Shown: positions 1 through 6,395 of the stretch, in pieces
How the letters are laid out: every line of letters begins with the position of its first letter
Numbering within the stretch: position 1 is the stretch's first letter
NCBI GenBank assembly: GCA_045545435.1
Contig: JAZQAV010000053.1
Coordinates: 1 to 10,538 of the forward strand
Length of the DNA stretch: 10,538 nucleotides
Source: UMGS1502 sp045545435
GTDB lineage: Bacteria; Actinomycetota; Coriobacteriia; Coriobacteriales; Eggerthellaceae
Reading direction: 5' to 3'
Notes under the pieces: generated by a model
What the model was told of the DNA's origin: nothing
Databases searched by the model: none
Seen by the model: only the letters and a program-made list of their open reading frames with translations
Translations under genes and position numbers: made by a program

Positions 1-1
1 C

Positions 2-250
2 AATACCGACTTCCTCCAGGGCCAGGTGCCGCTGGACGAGCGCGGCTGGATTCACACCGGCGACGATATGGCCACCGAGGTCCCGGGCGTCTTCGCTGCC
101 GGTGACGTACGTGCCAAGTTCCTCCGTCAGGTTTCCACCGCTGTGGGCGATGGCGCTGCAGCTGCCACTGCTGCCGAGAAGTACATCACCAAGATTTACG
201 CTTCCGCCGGCCCCATTCGCGCCGACTGGGCAAACGCCAAAGTCGACTAA
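2..250 (+). CDS. trxB: Thioredoxin reductase, C-terminal fragment (5' end outside window)
   Basis: This is the last 82 codons of an FAD/NADPH-dependent thioredoxin reductase, a cytosolic enzyme that reduces thioredoxin with NADPH. The frame is open from base 2 to a TAA stop at 248-250, so the gene starts upstream of the window. An internal GTG at 26 is not its start. The sequence shows the C-terminal FAD-binding signature of the family: an NTDFL segment, then the VPGVFAAGDVR motif, then the LRQVSTAVGDGAAAA stretch that packs on the flavin. The CxxC active site and the Rossmann motifs lie in the missing part. A strong terminator begins 26 bases after the stop, so this gene ends its transcription unit and is separate from the heme genes. 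Related ferredoxin-dependent flavin thioredoxin reductases share this C-terminus, so the electron donor cannot be fixed from the fragment. Confidence 0.93.
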   Translation, partial: NTDFLQGQVPLDERGWIHTGDDMATEVPGVFAAGDVRAKFLRQVSTAVGDGAAAATAAEKYITKIYASAGPIRADWANAKVD

Positions 251-276
251 TCAACCTGTCGGTTAAAAGCACCTCG

Positions 277-306
277 AAAACGCCCTCCTTACGGAGGGCG
301 TTTTTT
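277..306 (+). terminator. Rho-independent terminator after trxB
   Basis: An 8-bp perfect GC-rich stem (281-288 with 293-300) closes a TTAC loop. An A4/T4 extension (277-280 with 301-304) lengthens it, and a run of six T follows at 301-306. It lies just after the trxB stop. The A-tract on the left could also give weak termination on the minus strand. Confidence 0.93.
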
Positions 307-422
307 CATGCGTCTATGTGTTCCTTTTGGGAACTTCAAATTGCCGCAGACCGAACCTGTACTTTTTACTAGCTACGTTTTCCCAGTTCAGATGGATGCA
401 CGTAAAAACCTATCAATAATGA

Positions 423-452
423 TTGTTGTCAGAACGGGCTATATATTATATT
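423..452 (+). promoter_or_regulatory. Candidate promoter for the heme operon
   Basis: TTGTTG (423-428) and TATATT (447-452) are separated by 18 bases inside an AT-rich stretch. This is the best sigma70-like pair between the trxB terminator and ahbC. A CAAT-N4-ATTG inverted repeat at 414-425 overlaps the -35 box and could be an operator. A start near 459 would give a leader of about 135 bases. The match is moderate, and other -10 alignments in the same AT run are possible. Confidence 0.35.
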
Positions 453-502
453 TTTGCGAGGTTGCGCAAACCCCTATACGGCTTGAACGCAACTTCTGAT
501 CA

Positions 503-531
503 TGCATTGTTTCCTGTTTCGCAACAATGCA
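503..531 (+). repeat. Perfect 9-bp inverted repeat in the ahbC leader
   Basis: TGCATTGTT (503-511) and AACAATGCA (523-531) are perfect inverted copies separated by 11 bases. Their centres are 20 bases apart, about two helical turns, which suits a dimeric DNA-binding protein. The same arms could form an RNA hairpin in the leader. A second pair, GCGCAAAC (464-471) with GTTTGCGC (533-540), brackets it. No T-run follows, so it is not a simple terminator. It lies 62-90 bases upstream of the ahbC start codon. Confidence 0.6.
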
Positions 532-578
532 CGTTTGCGCCACAGCCGCGCCACGAGCGGTGCGCTATGGGCATAACT

Positions 579-587
579 GAGAGAGGG
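579..587 (+). promoter_or_regulatory. Shine-Dalgarno sequence that sets the ahbC start
   Basis: GAGAGAGGG lies six bases before the ATG at 594. It selects this start over the in-frame ATG at 567 and any start further upstream. The protein made from 594 begins with a short N-terminus that I recall as typical of AhbC/NirJ-type proteins. Confidence 0.75.
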
Positions 588-593
588 TTTTTT

Positions 594-1838
594 ATGATAG
601 GCATTTCTAAATTGTACTGCGGAGCTGTCGAAGCCGCAGACGTACTCCGCTACAAGCGCCGCAGCAAGGAGCTTCCCAGCGGCCTTCTGCAATTCGCAAA
701 AGATAAAAAACCCGTTGTGGTTTGGAACTGCACGCGCACGTGCAATCTTAAGTGCGCACATTGCTATGCGCAATCCGATGCGCAGCTTTACGACCAGCTG
801 AGCACCGATGAAGCAAAAGCCATGATTGACGATATTGCCGAGTTTGGCGCACCCGTCATTCTTTTCTCGGGCGGCGAGCCGTGCATGCGTCCCGACCTTC
901 TTGAGCTTATGAAGTACGCTAAAAGCAAGGGCAGGCGCGTGGTGATTTCCACCAACGGCACGCTGATCACGCCCAAACTTGCCGAGCAGTTCGCCGAGGT
1001 GGGCCTTTCTTATGTGGGCGTCTCTTTCGACGGCGACGAGGAAACTCACGATAAGTTCCGTGGTGTTGAAGGCTCGTTCCAGCGTGCGCTCGAAGGCGTG
1101 CGCAACGCCAAAGCTGCAGGCATCAAGGTTGGCCTGCGCTTCACCATCAACAAGCACAACTGGACGCAAATCGACGATATGTTCGATCTCATGAAGCGCG
1201 AGAACATTAACCGCGCTTGTTTCTACCACCTGGTGTACTCCGGTCGCGGAAGCGAAATGATCGATGAGGACCTCACGCACGAGGAAACGCGCCAAGTTGT
1301 TCGCCATCTTATGGACCTGACGCGCGCTTGGTTCGACGAAGGCGGGAAACCCGAGATTTTGACCGTGGACAACCACGCTGACGCACCGTTCATTTACATG
1401 GAACTGCTGAAAGAGAATCCCGAGCGTGCCGCCGAGGTCATGCAGTTGCTTCAATGGAACCAGGGCAACAGCTCGGGCAATGGCATCGCCTGCGTAAGCT
1501 GGGATGGCGAGGTGCACGCCGACCAGTTCTGGCGCCACTTCAGCTTCGGCAACGTCAAAGACCGCCCCTTCAGCGAAATTTGGACCGATACCAGCAGAAC
1601 CACCCCTGAAAGCGAGCTCATGTACCGGTTGAAGGACAAGCGTCCCTGGGTAACGGGCCGCTGCAAGGACTGCCGTTGGCTTGACGTCTGCGGCGGCAAC
1701 TTCCGCGTACGCGCGGAAGCCGCAACTGGCGACCTGTGGGCGCCCGATCCCGCTTGCTACCTTACCGATGAAGAAATTGCTCGCCACGATGACGATCCCG
1801 AGGGTCGTTATATTGAGGCACCGCTCGTAGAGGAGTAA
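594..1838 (+). CDS. ahbC: AhbC-type radical SAM protein (12,18-didecarboxysiroheme deacetylase)
   Basis: This 414-residue protein should use S-adenosylmethionine radical chemistry to remove acetate side chains of 12,18-didecarboxysiroheme, giving Fe-coproporphyrin III in the siroheme-dependent heme route. The radical SAM cluster motif CxxxCxxC is at C50, C54 and C57, and the GGEP motif is at 93-96. A C-terminal SPASM-like region has C300, C357, C360, C366 and C388 for an auxiliary iron-sulfur cluster. The overall pattern resembles AhbC/NirJ, including the N-terminal MIGISKLYCG and the late DPACYL segment. The related NirJ of heme d1 synthesis is the main alternative, but no nir genes are in the window and the next gene supplies the other Ahb activities. 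The start at 594 is set by a good Shine-Dalgarno sequence. Its stop is four bases from the next start, so the two genes form an operon. An open frame continues upstream to 423 but looks non-coding. Confidence 0.88.
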   Translation: MIGISKLYCGAVEAADVLRYKRRSKELPSGLLQFAKDKKPVVVWNCTRTCNLKCAHCYAQSDAQLYDQLSTDEAKAMIDDIAEFGAPVILFSGGEPCMRPDLLELMKYAKSKGRRVVISTNGTLITPKLAEQFAEVGLSYVGVSFDGDEETHDKFRGVEGSFQRALEGVRNAKAAGIKVGLRFTINKHNWTQIDDMFDLMKRENINRACFYHLVYSGRGSEMIDEDLTHEETRQVVRHLMDLTRAWFDEGGKPEILTVDNHADAPFIYMELLKENPERAAEVMQLLQWNQGNSSGNGIACVSWDGEVHADQFWRHFSFGNVKDRPFSEIWTDTSRTTPESELMYRLKDKRPWVTGRCKDCRWLDVCGGNFRVRAEAATGDLWAPDPACYLTDEEIARHDDDPEGRYIEAPLVEE

Positions 1839-1842
1839 ACCG

Positions 1843-4122
1843 ATGACGGGTTCGATCAATCACGGTCATCCAGGCGCTTGCCCCGCCGGTGCGCTCAGCG
1901 GTCACCCTGGTGGACATCCTGGCGGCCATCCCGGTGGGCATCCGGGCGGCCATCCTGGCGGACACCCCGGCGGCAAACGCCCGTGGCGTCCAGGTGGCGG
2001 CGAGGCGGCAGAGCGCTACTTCGAGAAAACCGGCATCCGTGCGCCCAAGATTATCGCTTGGGAGATTACGCGCAGCTGCAACTTGGCCTGCGCCCACTGC
2101 CGCGCATCCGCTCATTGCGAACCCTACGAAGGCGAGCTTTCGCTTGCCGAGTGCAAATCGCTTATAGATGACATCGCCGCGATTACCGACCCCATCCTCA
2201 TTCTGACGGGCGGCGAACCGCTGATGCGCCCCGACATCTGGGAGATCATCGATTACGCCCGCGCGGCGGGATGCCACCCCGTTATTGGCACCAACGGCAC
2301 GCTCATCGACGACGAGATGGCGAAAAAGATAGCGGAGCACGGCATTCCCAAAGTGTCGGTTTCCCTCGACTTCCCCACCGCCGAAGGCCAAGACGCTTTC
2401 CGCGGGGAAAAGGGAGCCTTCGACCAAACGATGACGGGCATCCATAACCTCCAAAAATACGGGGTGAATGTCCAGGTTAACACCACCGTCACCAAGATGA
2501 ACAAAGATCAGCTCGACGACATGCACGATCTTGCCCAAGAGCACGGCGCCACCGACTACCATCCGTTCTTGCTGGTACCCACGGGCCGTGGAAGCGATCT
2601 GATTGACGTCGAGCTCACGCCTGAAGAATACGAAGAGGTTCTTATTTGGGCCTATCACCGTCAGAAAACCTCTTCGATGGACTTCAAGCCCACCGATGCA
2701 CCCCAGTTCTATCGCATCCTGCGCCAGCAGGCAGCGCTGGAGGGCATCAAGGTTACTCCCGAAACATTCGGTCGCCAAGCCATGACCCGCGGTTGCTTGG
2801 GCGGCATTAGCTTCGTATTCATCAGCCATACGGGTGATGTGCAACCGTGCGGCTACTTCGATATGCAGCTGGGCAACATCCGCGAGCAAACGTTCGAGGA
2901 CATTTGGACGAACTCGCCCGTCTTCGACGATTTGCGCCACTACGATCGCCTGAAAGGCAAATGCGGTGCATGCGAATTCAAGGGCGTGTGCGGCGGCTGT
3001 CGCGCTCGCGCGCTTGCCGTTACCGGCGACTACCTGGCCGAAGAGCCCTATTGCGCTTATCTGCCGCCCGCCTACATTGAAGAACGCGTGCTCGACGTCA
3101 TTCAGTCGGGCTTTCCCTTGGTGCACGATCCGTACCAATCGCTTGCAGAAACGCTGGGATTCACCCGCGAGCAGGTGATGGCGGCTATCGTTTCGCTGAA
3201 GCAGGCCTCGACCGTACGTCGCATTGGCGCTTCCTTCGAATCACGCAAGATGGGCTACTCGCCCGCACTGTGCGCCTTGTCTGTTCCGTCGGAAAAAATT
3301 GACCACGTGGTTAAAGTGGTGAACAGCTATCCGGGTATCACTCATAACTATTTGCGTGACAACCACTACAATATTTGGTTCACCCTTATCGCAAATTCAA
3401 CCGAAAAGCGCCAGAGCATCGTTCGCGAGATCTCCGAGCGCACCGGCTGCTTCGATAGCTTGAGCATCCCCGCCAACAAAACCTATAAGATCCGCGTCGA
3501 TTTTGGCAAGAAGCCCAAAGCAACCAATTCGACCGCGAATGCTTCCGCCGCGCCGCTTGACACCGAGAGCGCCTTCGATATTGAGCTGGTTCGTTGGGCT
3601 CAGGGCGACGTTGTTGACCACGCAGGACCTATTGTGGTGAACACGGTTGAGGCAAGCGAAGAAGCCACGAAGCGCAGCACGGTTGAACTGGTGCCCTACC
3701 CCTTCGAAGACGGCGCCCAGCTGCTGAACGAACGACTTGGTCGCACCGACATAATCGAGGACATGGTTATCGAGCGTTTGCAGCAAATGAAAACGAATGG
3801 AACCATCCGCCGCTTCGGCGCCATGGTGCGCCACCAGAAAATCGGCTACGCCTTCAACGCGATGACCGTTTGGAACATTCCGCTTGAAAAGGCCGACGAG
3901 GTGGGTGCAGCATACGCAAAGCAGAGCTTTGTAACGCATTGCTCGCAACGCGATCCACTTCCCACCTGGCCCTACAACTTTTACGCGATGATTCACGCGC
4001 AAAGTGAAGCGGAACTTGAGCAAAACCTGAACACCCTGCGCGGGCTTTCCGGCTGCGAACCCACGGTGCTCGTTTCCCAAAAGGAATTCAAAAAAGGCTC
4101 GATGAATTACTTCATCGACTAG
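1843..4122 (+). CDS. ahbD: Fusion protein: AhbD-type heme synthase + AhbA-like + AhbB-like siroheme decarboxylase
   Basis: This 759-residue protein has three enzymatic parts. Residues 1-44 form a His/Pro/Gly tail with six HPGG units. Residues about 60-411 are a radical SAM/SPASM domain of the AhbD type, which decarboxylates two propionates of Fe-coproporphyrin III to make heme b. Its cluster cysteines are C79, C83 and C86, with GGEP at 123-126. The auxiliary cysteines are C318, C336, C374, C377, C383, C386 and C404. Residues about 412-555 are AhbA-like, with the segment QSGFPLV, RRIGA at 459-463 and NIWFT at 510-514. A low-complexity linker follows. Residues about 578-757 are AhbB-like, with RRFGA at 656-660 and LPTWPYNFYAMIH at 706-718. 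AhbA and AhbB, which have an Lrp/AsnC-like fold, normally form the heterodimer that decarboxylates siroheme. The start at 1843 follows GAGGAG at 1830-1835, inside the end of ahbC. The AhbB half carries a roughly 25-residue insertion near 590-614. Confidence 0.88.
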   Translation: MTGSINHGHPGACPAGALSGHPGGHPGGHPGGHPGGHPGGHPGGKRPWRPGGGEAAERYFEKTGIRAPKIIAWEITRSCNLACAHCRASAHCEPYEGELSLAECKSLIDDIAAITDPILILTGGEPLMRPDIWEIIDYARAAGCHPVIGTNGTLIDDEMAKKIAEHGIPKVSVSLDFPTAEGQDAFRGEKGAFDQTMTGIHNLQKYGVNVQVNTTVTKMNKDQLDDMHDLAQEHGATDYHPFLLVPTGRGSDLIDVELTPEEYEEVLIWAYHRQKTSSMDFKPTDAPQFYRILRQQAALEGIKVTPETFGRQAMTRGCLGGISFVFISHTGDVQPCGYFDMQLGNIREQTFEDIWTNSPVFDDLRHYDRLKGKCGACEFKGVCGGCRARALAVTGDYLAEEPYCAYLPPAYIEERVLDVIQSGFPLVHDPYQSLAETLGFTREQVMAAIVSLKQASTVRRIGASFESRKMGYSPALCALSVPSEKIDHVVKVVNSYPGITHNYLRDNHYNIWFTLIANSTEKRQSIVREISERTGCFDSLSIPANKTYKIRVDFGKKPKATNSTANASAAPLDTESAFDIELVRWAQGDVVDHAGPIVVNTVEASEEATKRSTVELVPYPFEDGAQLLNERLGRTDIIEDMVIERLQQMKTNGTIRRFGAMVRHQKIGYAFNAMTVWNIPLEKADEVGAAYAKQSFVTHCSQRDPLPTWPYNFYAMIHAQSEAELEQNLNTLRGLSGCEPTVLVSQKEFKKGSMNYFID
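1903..1974 (+). repeat. Six in-frame HPGG codon repeats in the AhbD N-terminus
   Basis: Six consecutive 12-base units encode residues 21-44 as HPGG x6. The units use different synonymous codons for His, Pro and Gly. This suggests the peptide repeat is kept by selection on the protein rather than being a fresh DNA slippage product. Further His, Pro and Gly residues precede it. A His-rich flexible tail of this kind may bind metal ions. That role is inference. Confidence 0.9.
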
Positions 4123-4141
4123 CGCTACGGTACGTAAAATC

Positions 4142-4178
4142 AAAACGGCGGGTCGCCCATCAGACGGCCCGCCGTTTT
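4142..4178. terminator. Bidirectional terminator between the heme operon and the cwlM-like gene
   Basis: AAAACGGCGGG (4142-4152) pairs perfectly with CCCGCCGTTTT (4168-4178) around a 15-base loop. T-runs exist on both strands: 4175-4179 for plus, and the complement of 4142-4145 for minus. It sits between two convergent genes that end at 4122 and 4204, so it can end both transcripts. Confidence 0.92.
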
Positions 4179-4203
4179 TGCATTTCAAACGAAGTAAGAA
4201 GCG

Positions 4204-5106
4204 CTATTGCTCCGAAAGCGCCGTGCACAGAGCATCCAGCAAGGTGATGGCAAAGTGCTGTGCAGAACGCTGCACACCCGCATCTTCCCATTGGTCGCCC
4301 GGAAGCTCGATGGCTATGCGGTTAAGGCCACTTGAGCGCGCCGAGCTAAGTGCGGACGCAAGGCGCAGCGCAAGCGTGGTTTCATTGGAATAGCTCACCA
4401 ACGGCACGTTTTCTTTCACGTGCTGCTGGGGCAACGTAATGTGCACCATCAGCATGCGATCGTCTGGCCTCACCAACAACGAGTCGGCGCTCAAAATTTT
4501 AGAAGCGGGATTGGTTGCAAGTGCCAGGTTGGACATACGCGAAGCGACGTTGCGCGAGAATTCATCGGTGCCGAACAGGCACAACGCATGCTGCTCCAGC
4601 ACATCGGCCGCGCGCGCAAAACCAAGGTTTACCGCTTGGTTGAGCGCGGGTTTCCCTTCCCACGAGTGATGCAGGTTGCGAATGGCCGCATACGTGTAGG
4701 CACCCGCGATACCATCCGCAGGAAGACCCAGATTAAGCTGGAATTTTCGAAGAGCGTCCTCCGAGTAGGCACCAAAGATGCCATCCTCGGAACCACAGGA
4801 GAATCCCAGCGCGCCCAAGGCGTGCTGCAACTCCAATACGTCGCGCCCATGGAAGTAGGGCATGCGCAAATATAGCGTGCGATCGCCCATGCGATAGGAT
4901 TCATCCACCAGGGCAGACCACACGCGATTGTCCACTTCGTCGCCAGGCGCAAGATTCACCTGTTCGCGAAACGCTCGCACGGCAGCTGCCGTTTTGGGGC
5001 CGAACACGCCGTCGATTGAGGCGCGATCCAGCAACCCAACTACAGCCAAACGCTGTTGAACATCTTCAACAGCTGCACCGGTATCGTTCAGTTTGATAGT
5101 TTCCAT
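4204..5106 (-). CDS. CwlM-like peptidoglycan-binding protein with degenerate C-terminal domain
   Basis: This 300-residue protein has no signal peptide or membrane segment, so it is probably cytoplasmic. Two PG_binding_1 repeats are visible at about 10-67 and 87-147. They are joined by SYRMGDRTLYL (70-80), which closely resembles the joint between the two repeats of mycobacterial CwlM. In CwlM these repeats precede an amidase_3-like domain, and the protein acts as a regulator of MurA and lipid II export rather than as a hydrolase. Here residues 155-300 show no zinc-ligand or DPGHGG-type motif. A faint similarity in order to the later part of the CwlM amidase domain remains. The ATG at 5106 is preferred because GAAGGGTG lies about 11 bases upstream. 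A GTG at 5118 would add four residues but has no spacing from that site. The gene starts 34 bases after the polyprenyl synthase stop, so the two are probably cotranscribed. Confidence 0.7.
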   Translation of the reverse strand: METIKLNDTGAAVEDVQQRLAVVGLLDRASIDGVFGPKTAAAVRAFREQVNLAPGDEVDNRVWSALVDESYRMGDRTLYLRMPYFHGRDVLELQHALGALGFSCGSEDGIFGAYSEDALRKFQLNLGLPADGIAGAYTYAAIRNLHHSWEGKPALNQAVNLGFARAADVLEQHALCLFGTDEFSRNVASRMSNLALATNPASKILSADSLLVRPDDRMLMVHITLPQQHVKENVPLVSYSNETTLALRLASALSSARSSGLNRIAIELPGDQWEDAGVQRSAQHFAITLLDALCTALSEQ

Positions 5107-5140
5107 TATTGATGACACCCTTCACCGCAAGCGCGCCAAT

Positions 5141-6193
5141 TTATTTCAAGCGATTAACAAACCAATCGGCCATCGACACAAGCAAATCGCGCGCATCAGA
5201 GGGTTGCACCATCTCGATAAGGCGATTCTTGGCGATACTCGTAAGGTTTTCTGCGTACGAACGCGCATAATCGATGCTGCCCGTATTCTCCATGATGGAA
5301 ACCGCTTCAGCAAGCACAGCGGGGTCCTTTGCCTTCGAGGAAAGGATTTCCACCAAGCGGGCATGGTTCTTTTCATCGGCGTTTTGCAGCGCATGAACAA
5401 CAATAAGCGTGCGCTTGCCTTCGGTGATATCGTCACGGAAGCCCTTTTTGGTGCTTTCGGTTTTACCAACCAAATTGAGCAGGTCGTCTTGAATCTGGAA
5501 CGCCAAGCCCGTGTCAAGACCGTAGTTGCGCAGCGTTTCGATTTCGCTTTCGGCACCGCCACCAACAATGGCGCCAATAGCCAGCGGAACCGCACCCGAA
5601 TAATGCGCCGTTTTGTGCGTGGCCATGGTGAGGTAGTCTTCTGGGGTGATATCGTAGCGGCCATCACGCGCCCAACCGATGTCAAGCGCTTGGCCTTCAA
5701 TGGTGCGGCGCGTCATATCGATAAGCTCTTTGATAACGCGCACCTTCACCTCGTCGCTGAGGTTGGGGTCGTTCACAACAGTGCCGTTTACCAGGGAAAG
5801 GCCCAAATCGCCCATGTTGATGGCAAGACCTGTGCCCTCCACAAGATGCAGGCAGGGCTCACCGCGGCGCAACTCCGCCTCATCGGCAATGTCATCATGA
5901 ATGAGCGCGGCCGTATGGAAATGCTCTATAGCCGCTGCAGCGCTCACGGCACGTTCGGCATCACCGCCAACCGCAAGGCAGGCGGCAAAACAAATGAGAG
6001 GACGATGACGTTTTCCACCGTTTTTGCTGTAGCGCAAAAGCGGGTCGTAAAGATAGCGATCCATGTCGGGGTGCGTGCCGCGCGGTATGAAAGCATTTAC
6101 CATCTCTCCTACCTGATCGGCGTAGGAGTTCAGATACTCCTCGAACGAACTTGGCTTTTTCCCATCTGCGAGGATTTCGCTAATACTTTGCAT
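5141..6193 (-). CDS. Trans-polyprenyl diphosphate synthase
   Basis: This 350-residue cytosolic enzyme of the IPPS/FPPS fold adds isopentenyl diphosphate units to an allylic diphosphate in trans. The first aspartate-rich motif is DDIAD at 100-104, followed by RRGEP at 109-113. GGKRHRP (59-65) supplies the substrate-binding basic residues. HKT is at 193-195, GQALD at 167-171, and the second motif is FQIQDDLLN at 232-240, with Asn in place of the usual final Asp. Small alanines at 95-96 before the first motif fit a product longer than C15. A menaquinone side chain or geranylgeranyl precursor is likely, but chain length cannot be fixed. The ATG at 6193 has AAGGTAGG about 12 bases upstream, which is rather far. 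An in-frame TTG at 6259 would abut the tRNA end and add a poorly family-like N-terminus. The upstream tRNA-Leu lies 67 bases away in the same direction. Confidence 0.9.
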   Translation of the reverse strand: MQSISEILADGKKPSSFEEYLNSYADQVGEMVNAFIPRGTHPDMDRYLYDPLLRYSKNGGKRHRPLICFAACLAVGGDAERAVSAAAAIEHFHTAALIHDDIADEAELRRGEPCLHLVEGTGLAINMGDLGLSLVNGTVVNDPNLSDEVKVRVIKELIDMTRRTIEGQALDIGWARDGRYDITPEDYLTMATHKTAHYSGAVPLAIGAIVGGGAESEIETLRNYGLDTGLAFQIQDDLLNLVGKTESTKKGFRDDITEGKRTLIVVHALQNADEKNHARLVEILSSKAKDPAVLAEAVSIMENTGSIDYARSYAENLTSIAKNRLIEMVQPSDARDLLVSMADWFVNRLK

Positions 6194-6260
6194 AACGAGC
6201 TGCTGACCTACCTTAAAACGAGGCGCCTTGTACCCACCCGTGACTTGGTTACCGTGCAAC

Positions 6261-6345
6261 TGGTAGGAGCGGTGGGACTCGAACCCACATATCCGAAGAT
6301 GGCGGATTTTAAGTCCGCTGCGTCTGCCAATTCCGCCACGCTCCC
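6261..6345 (-). tRNA. tRNA-Leu (anticodon UAA)
   Basis: An 85-base class II tRNA reads on the minus strand. The acceptor stem is GGGAGCG with CGCTCCT, discriminator A, and CCA is encoded at 6263-6261. The anticodon stem GCGGA/TCCGC holds the loop CTTAAAA with anticodon TAA at 6311-6309. The long variable arm has a UUCG tetraloop closed by a short stem. The T arm is GTGGG-TTCGAGT-CCCAC. The first acceptor pair reads as G1-U72, a wobble. It decodes UUA and, by wobble, UUG. Confidence 0.95.
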
Positions 6346-6365
6346 GTTATAGCGCACTAATCCAC

Positions 6366-6395
6366 TTTATCAGAGATTGCGCACGCACGATACAA
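6366..6395 (-). promoter_or_regulatory. Candidate promoter for tRNA-Leu
   Basis: On the minus strand TTGTAT (6395-6390) and GATAAA (6371-6366) are 18 bases apart. A start near 6359 would place the tRNA 5' end about 14 bases downstream, a common arrangement. It lies in the 50-base gap after the ppx stop codon. The match to consensus is moderate. Confidence 0.4.

Larger units (their letters stand above)
307..593. other. Gene-free leader region upstream of ahbC
   Basis: About 290 bases lie between the trxB terminator and the ahbC start. They are more AT-rich by eye than the flanking genes. I see no protein gene with a credible ribosome binding site. A 5-bp hairpin at 320-334 lacks a T-run. A short inverted repeat, CAAT-N4-ATTG at 414-425, touches the candidate -35 box. 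The part from 464 to 540 holds two nested inverted repeats, listed separately. The long distance between the candidate promoter and the start codon suggests a structured 5' leader of more than 100 bases. Confidence 0.6.

Noticed and set aside
411..428. FNR/CRP-type operator at the inverted repeat CAAT-N4-ATTG
   Set aside because: The half-sites are in the opposite order to the TTGAT-N4-ATCAA consensus, so no named regulator can be claimed.
423..593. N-terminal extension of AhbC to an upstream start at 423 or 567
   Set aside because: The extension crosses the inverted repeats and has no ribosome binding site, while GAGAGAGGG clearly serves the ATG at 594.
474..1859. Long open frame on the minus strand opposite ahbC (461 codons)
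   Set aside because: It is a mirror of the ahbC codon pattern, has no ribosome binding site, and its translation shows no family motif. AhbC is strongly supported on the plus strand.
1903..1974. Tandem 12-base repeat as a CRISPR or minisatellite
   Set aside because: The units have no spacers, are in frame, and vary only at synonymous sites. It is a coding repeat.
1762..3138. Long open frame on the minus strand opposite the ahbD part (458 codons)
   Set aside because: It overlaps two well-supported plus-strand genes, runs across the HPGG repeat in antisense, and shows no recognisable motif.
5093..6352. Plus-strand open frame of 419 codons opposite the polyprenyl synthase
   Set aside because: Its C-terminus is the familiar translation of a tRNA-Leu gene, and the rest is antisense to a clear prenyltransferase with all motifs.
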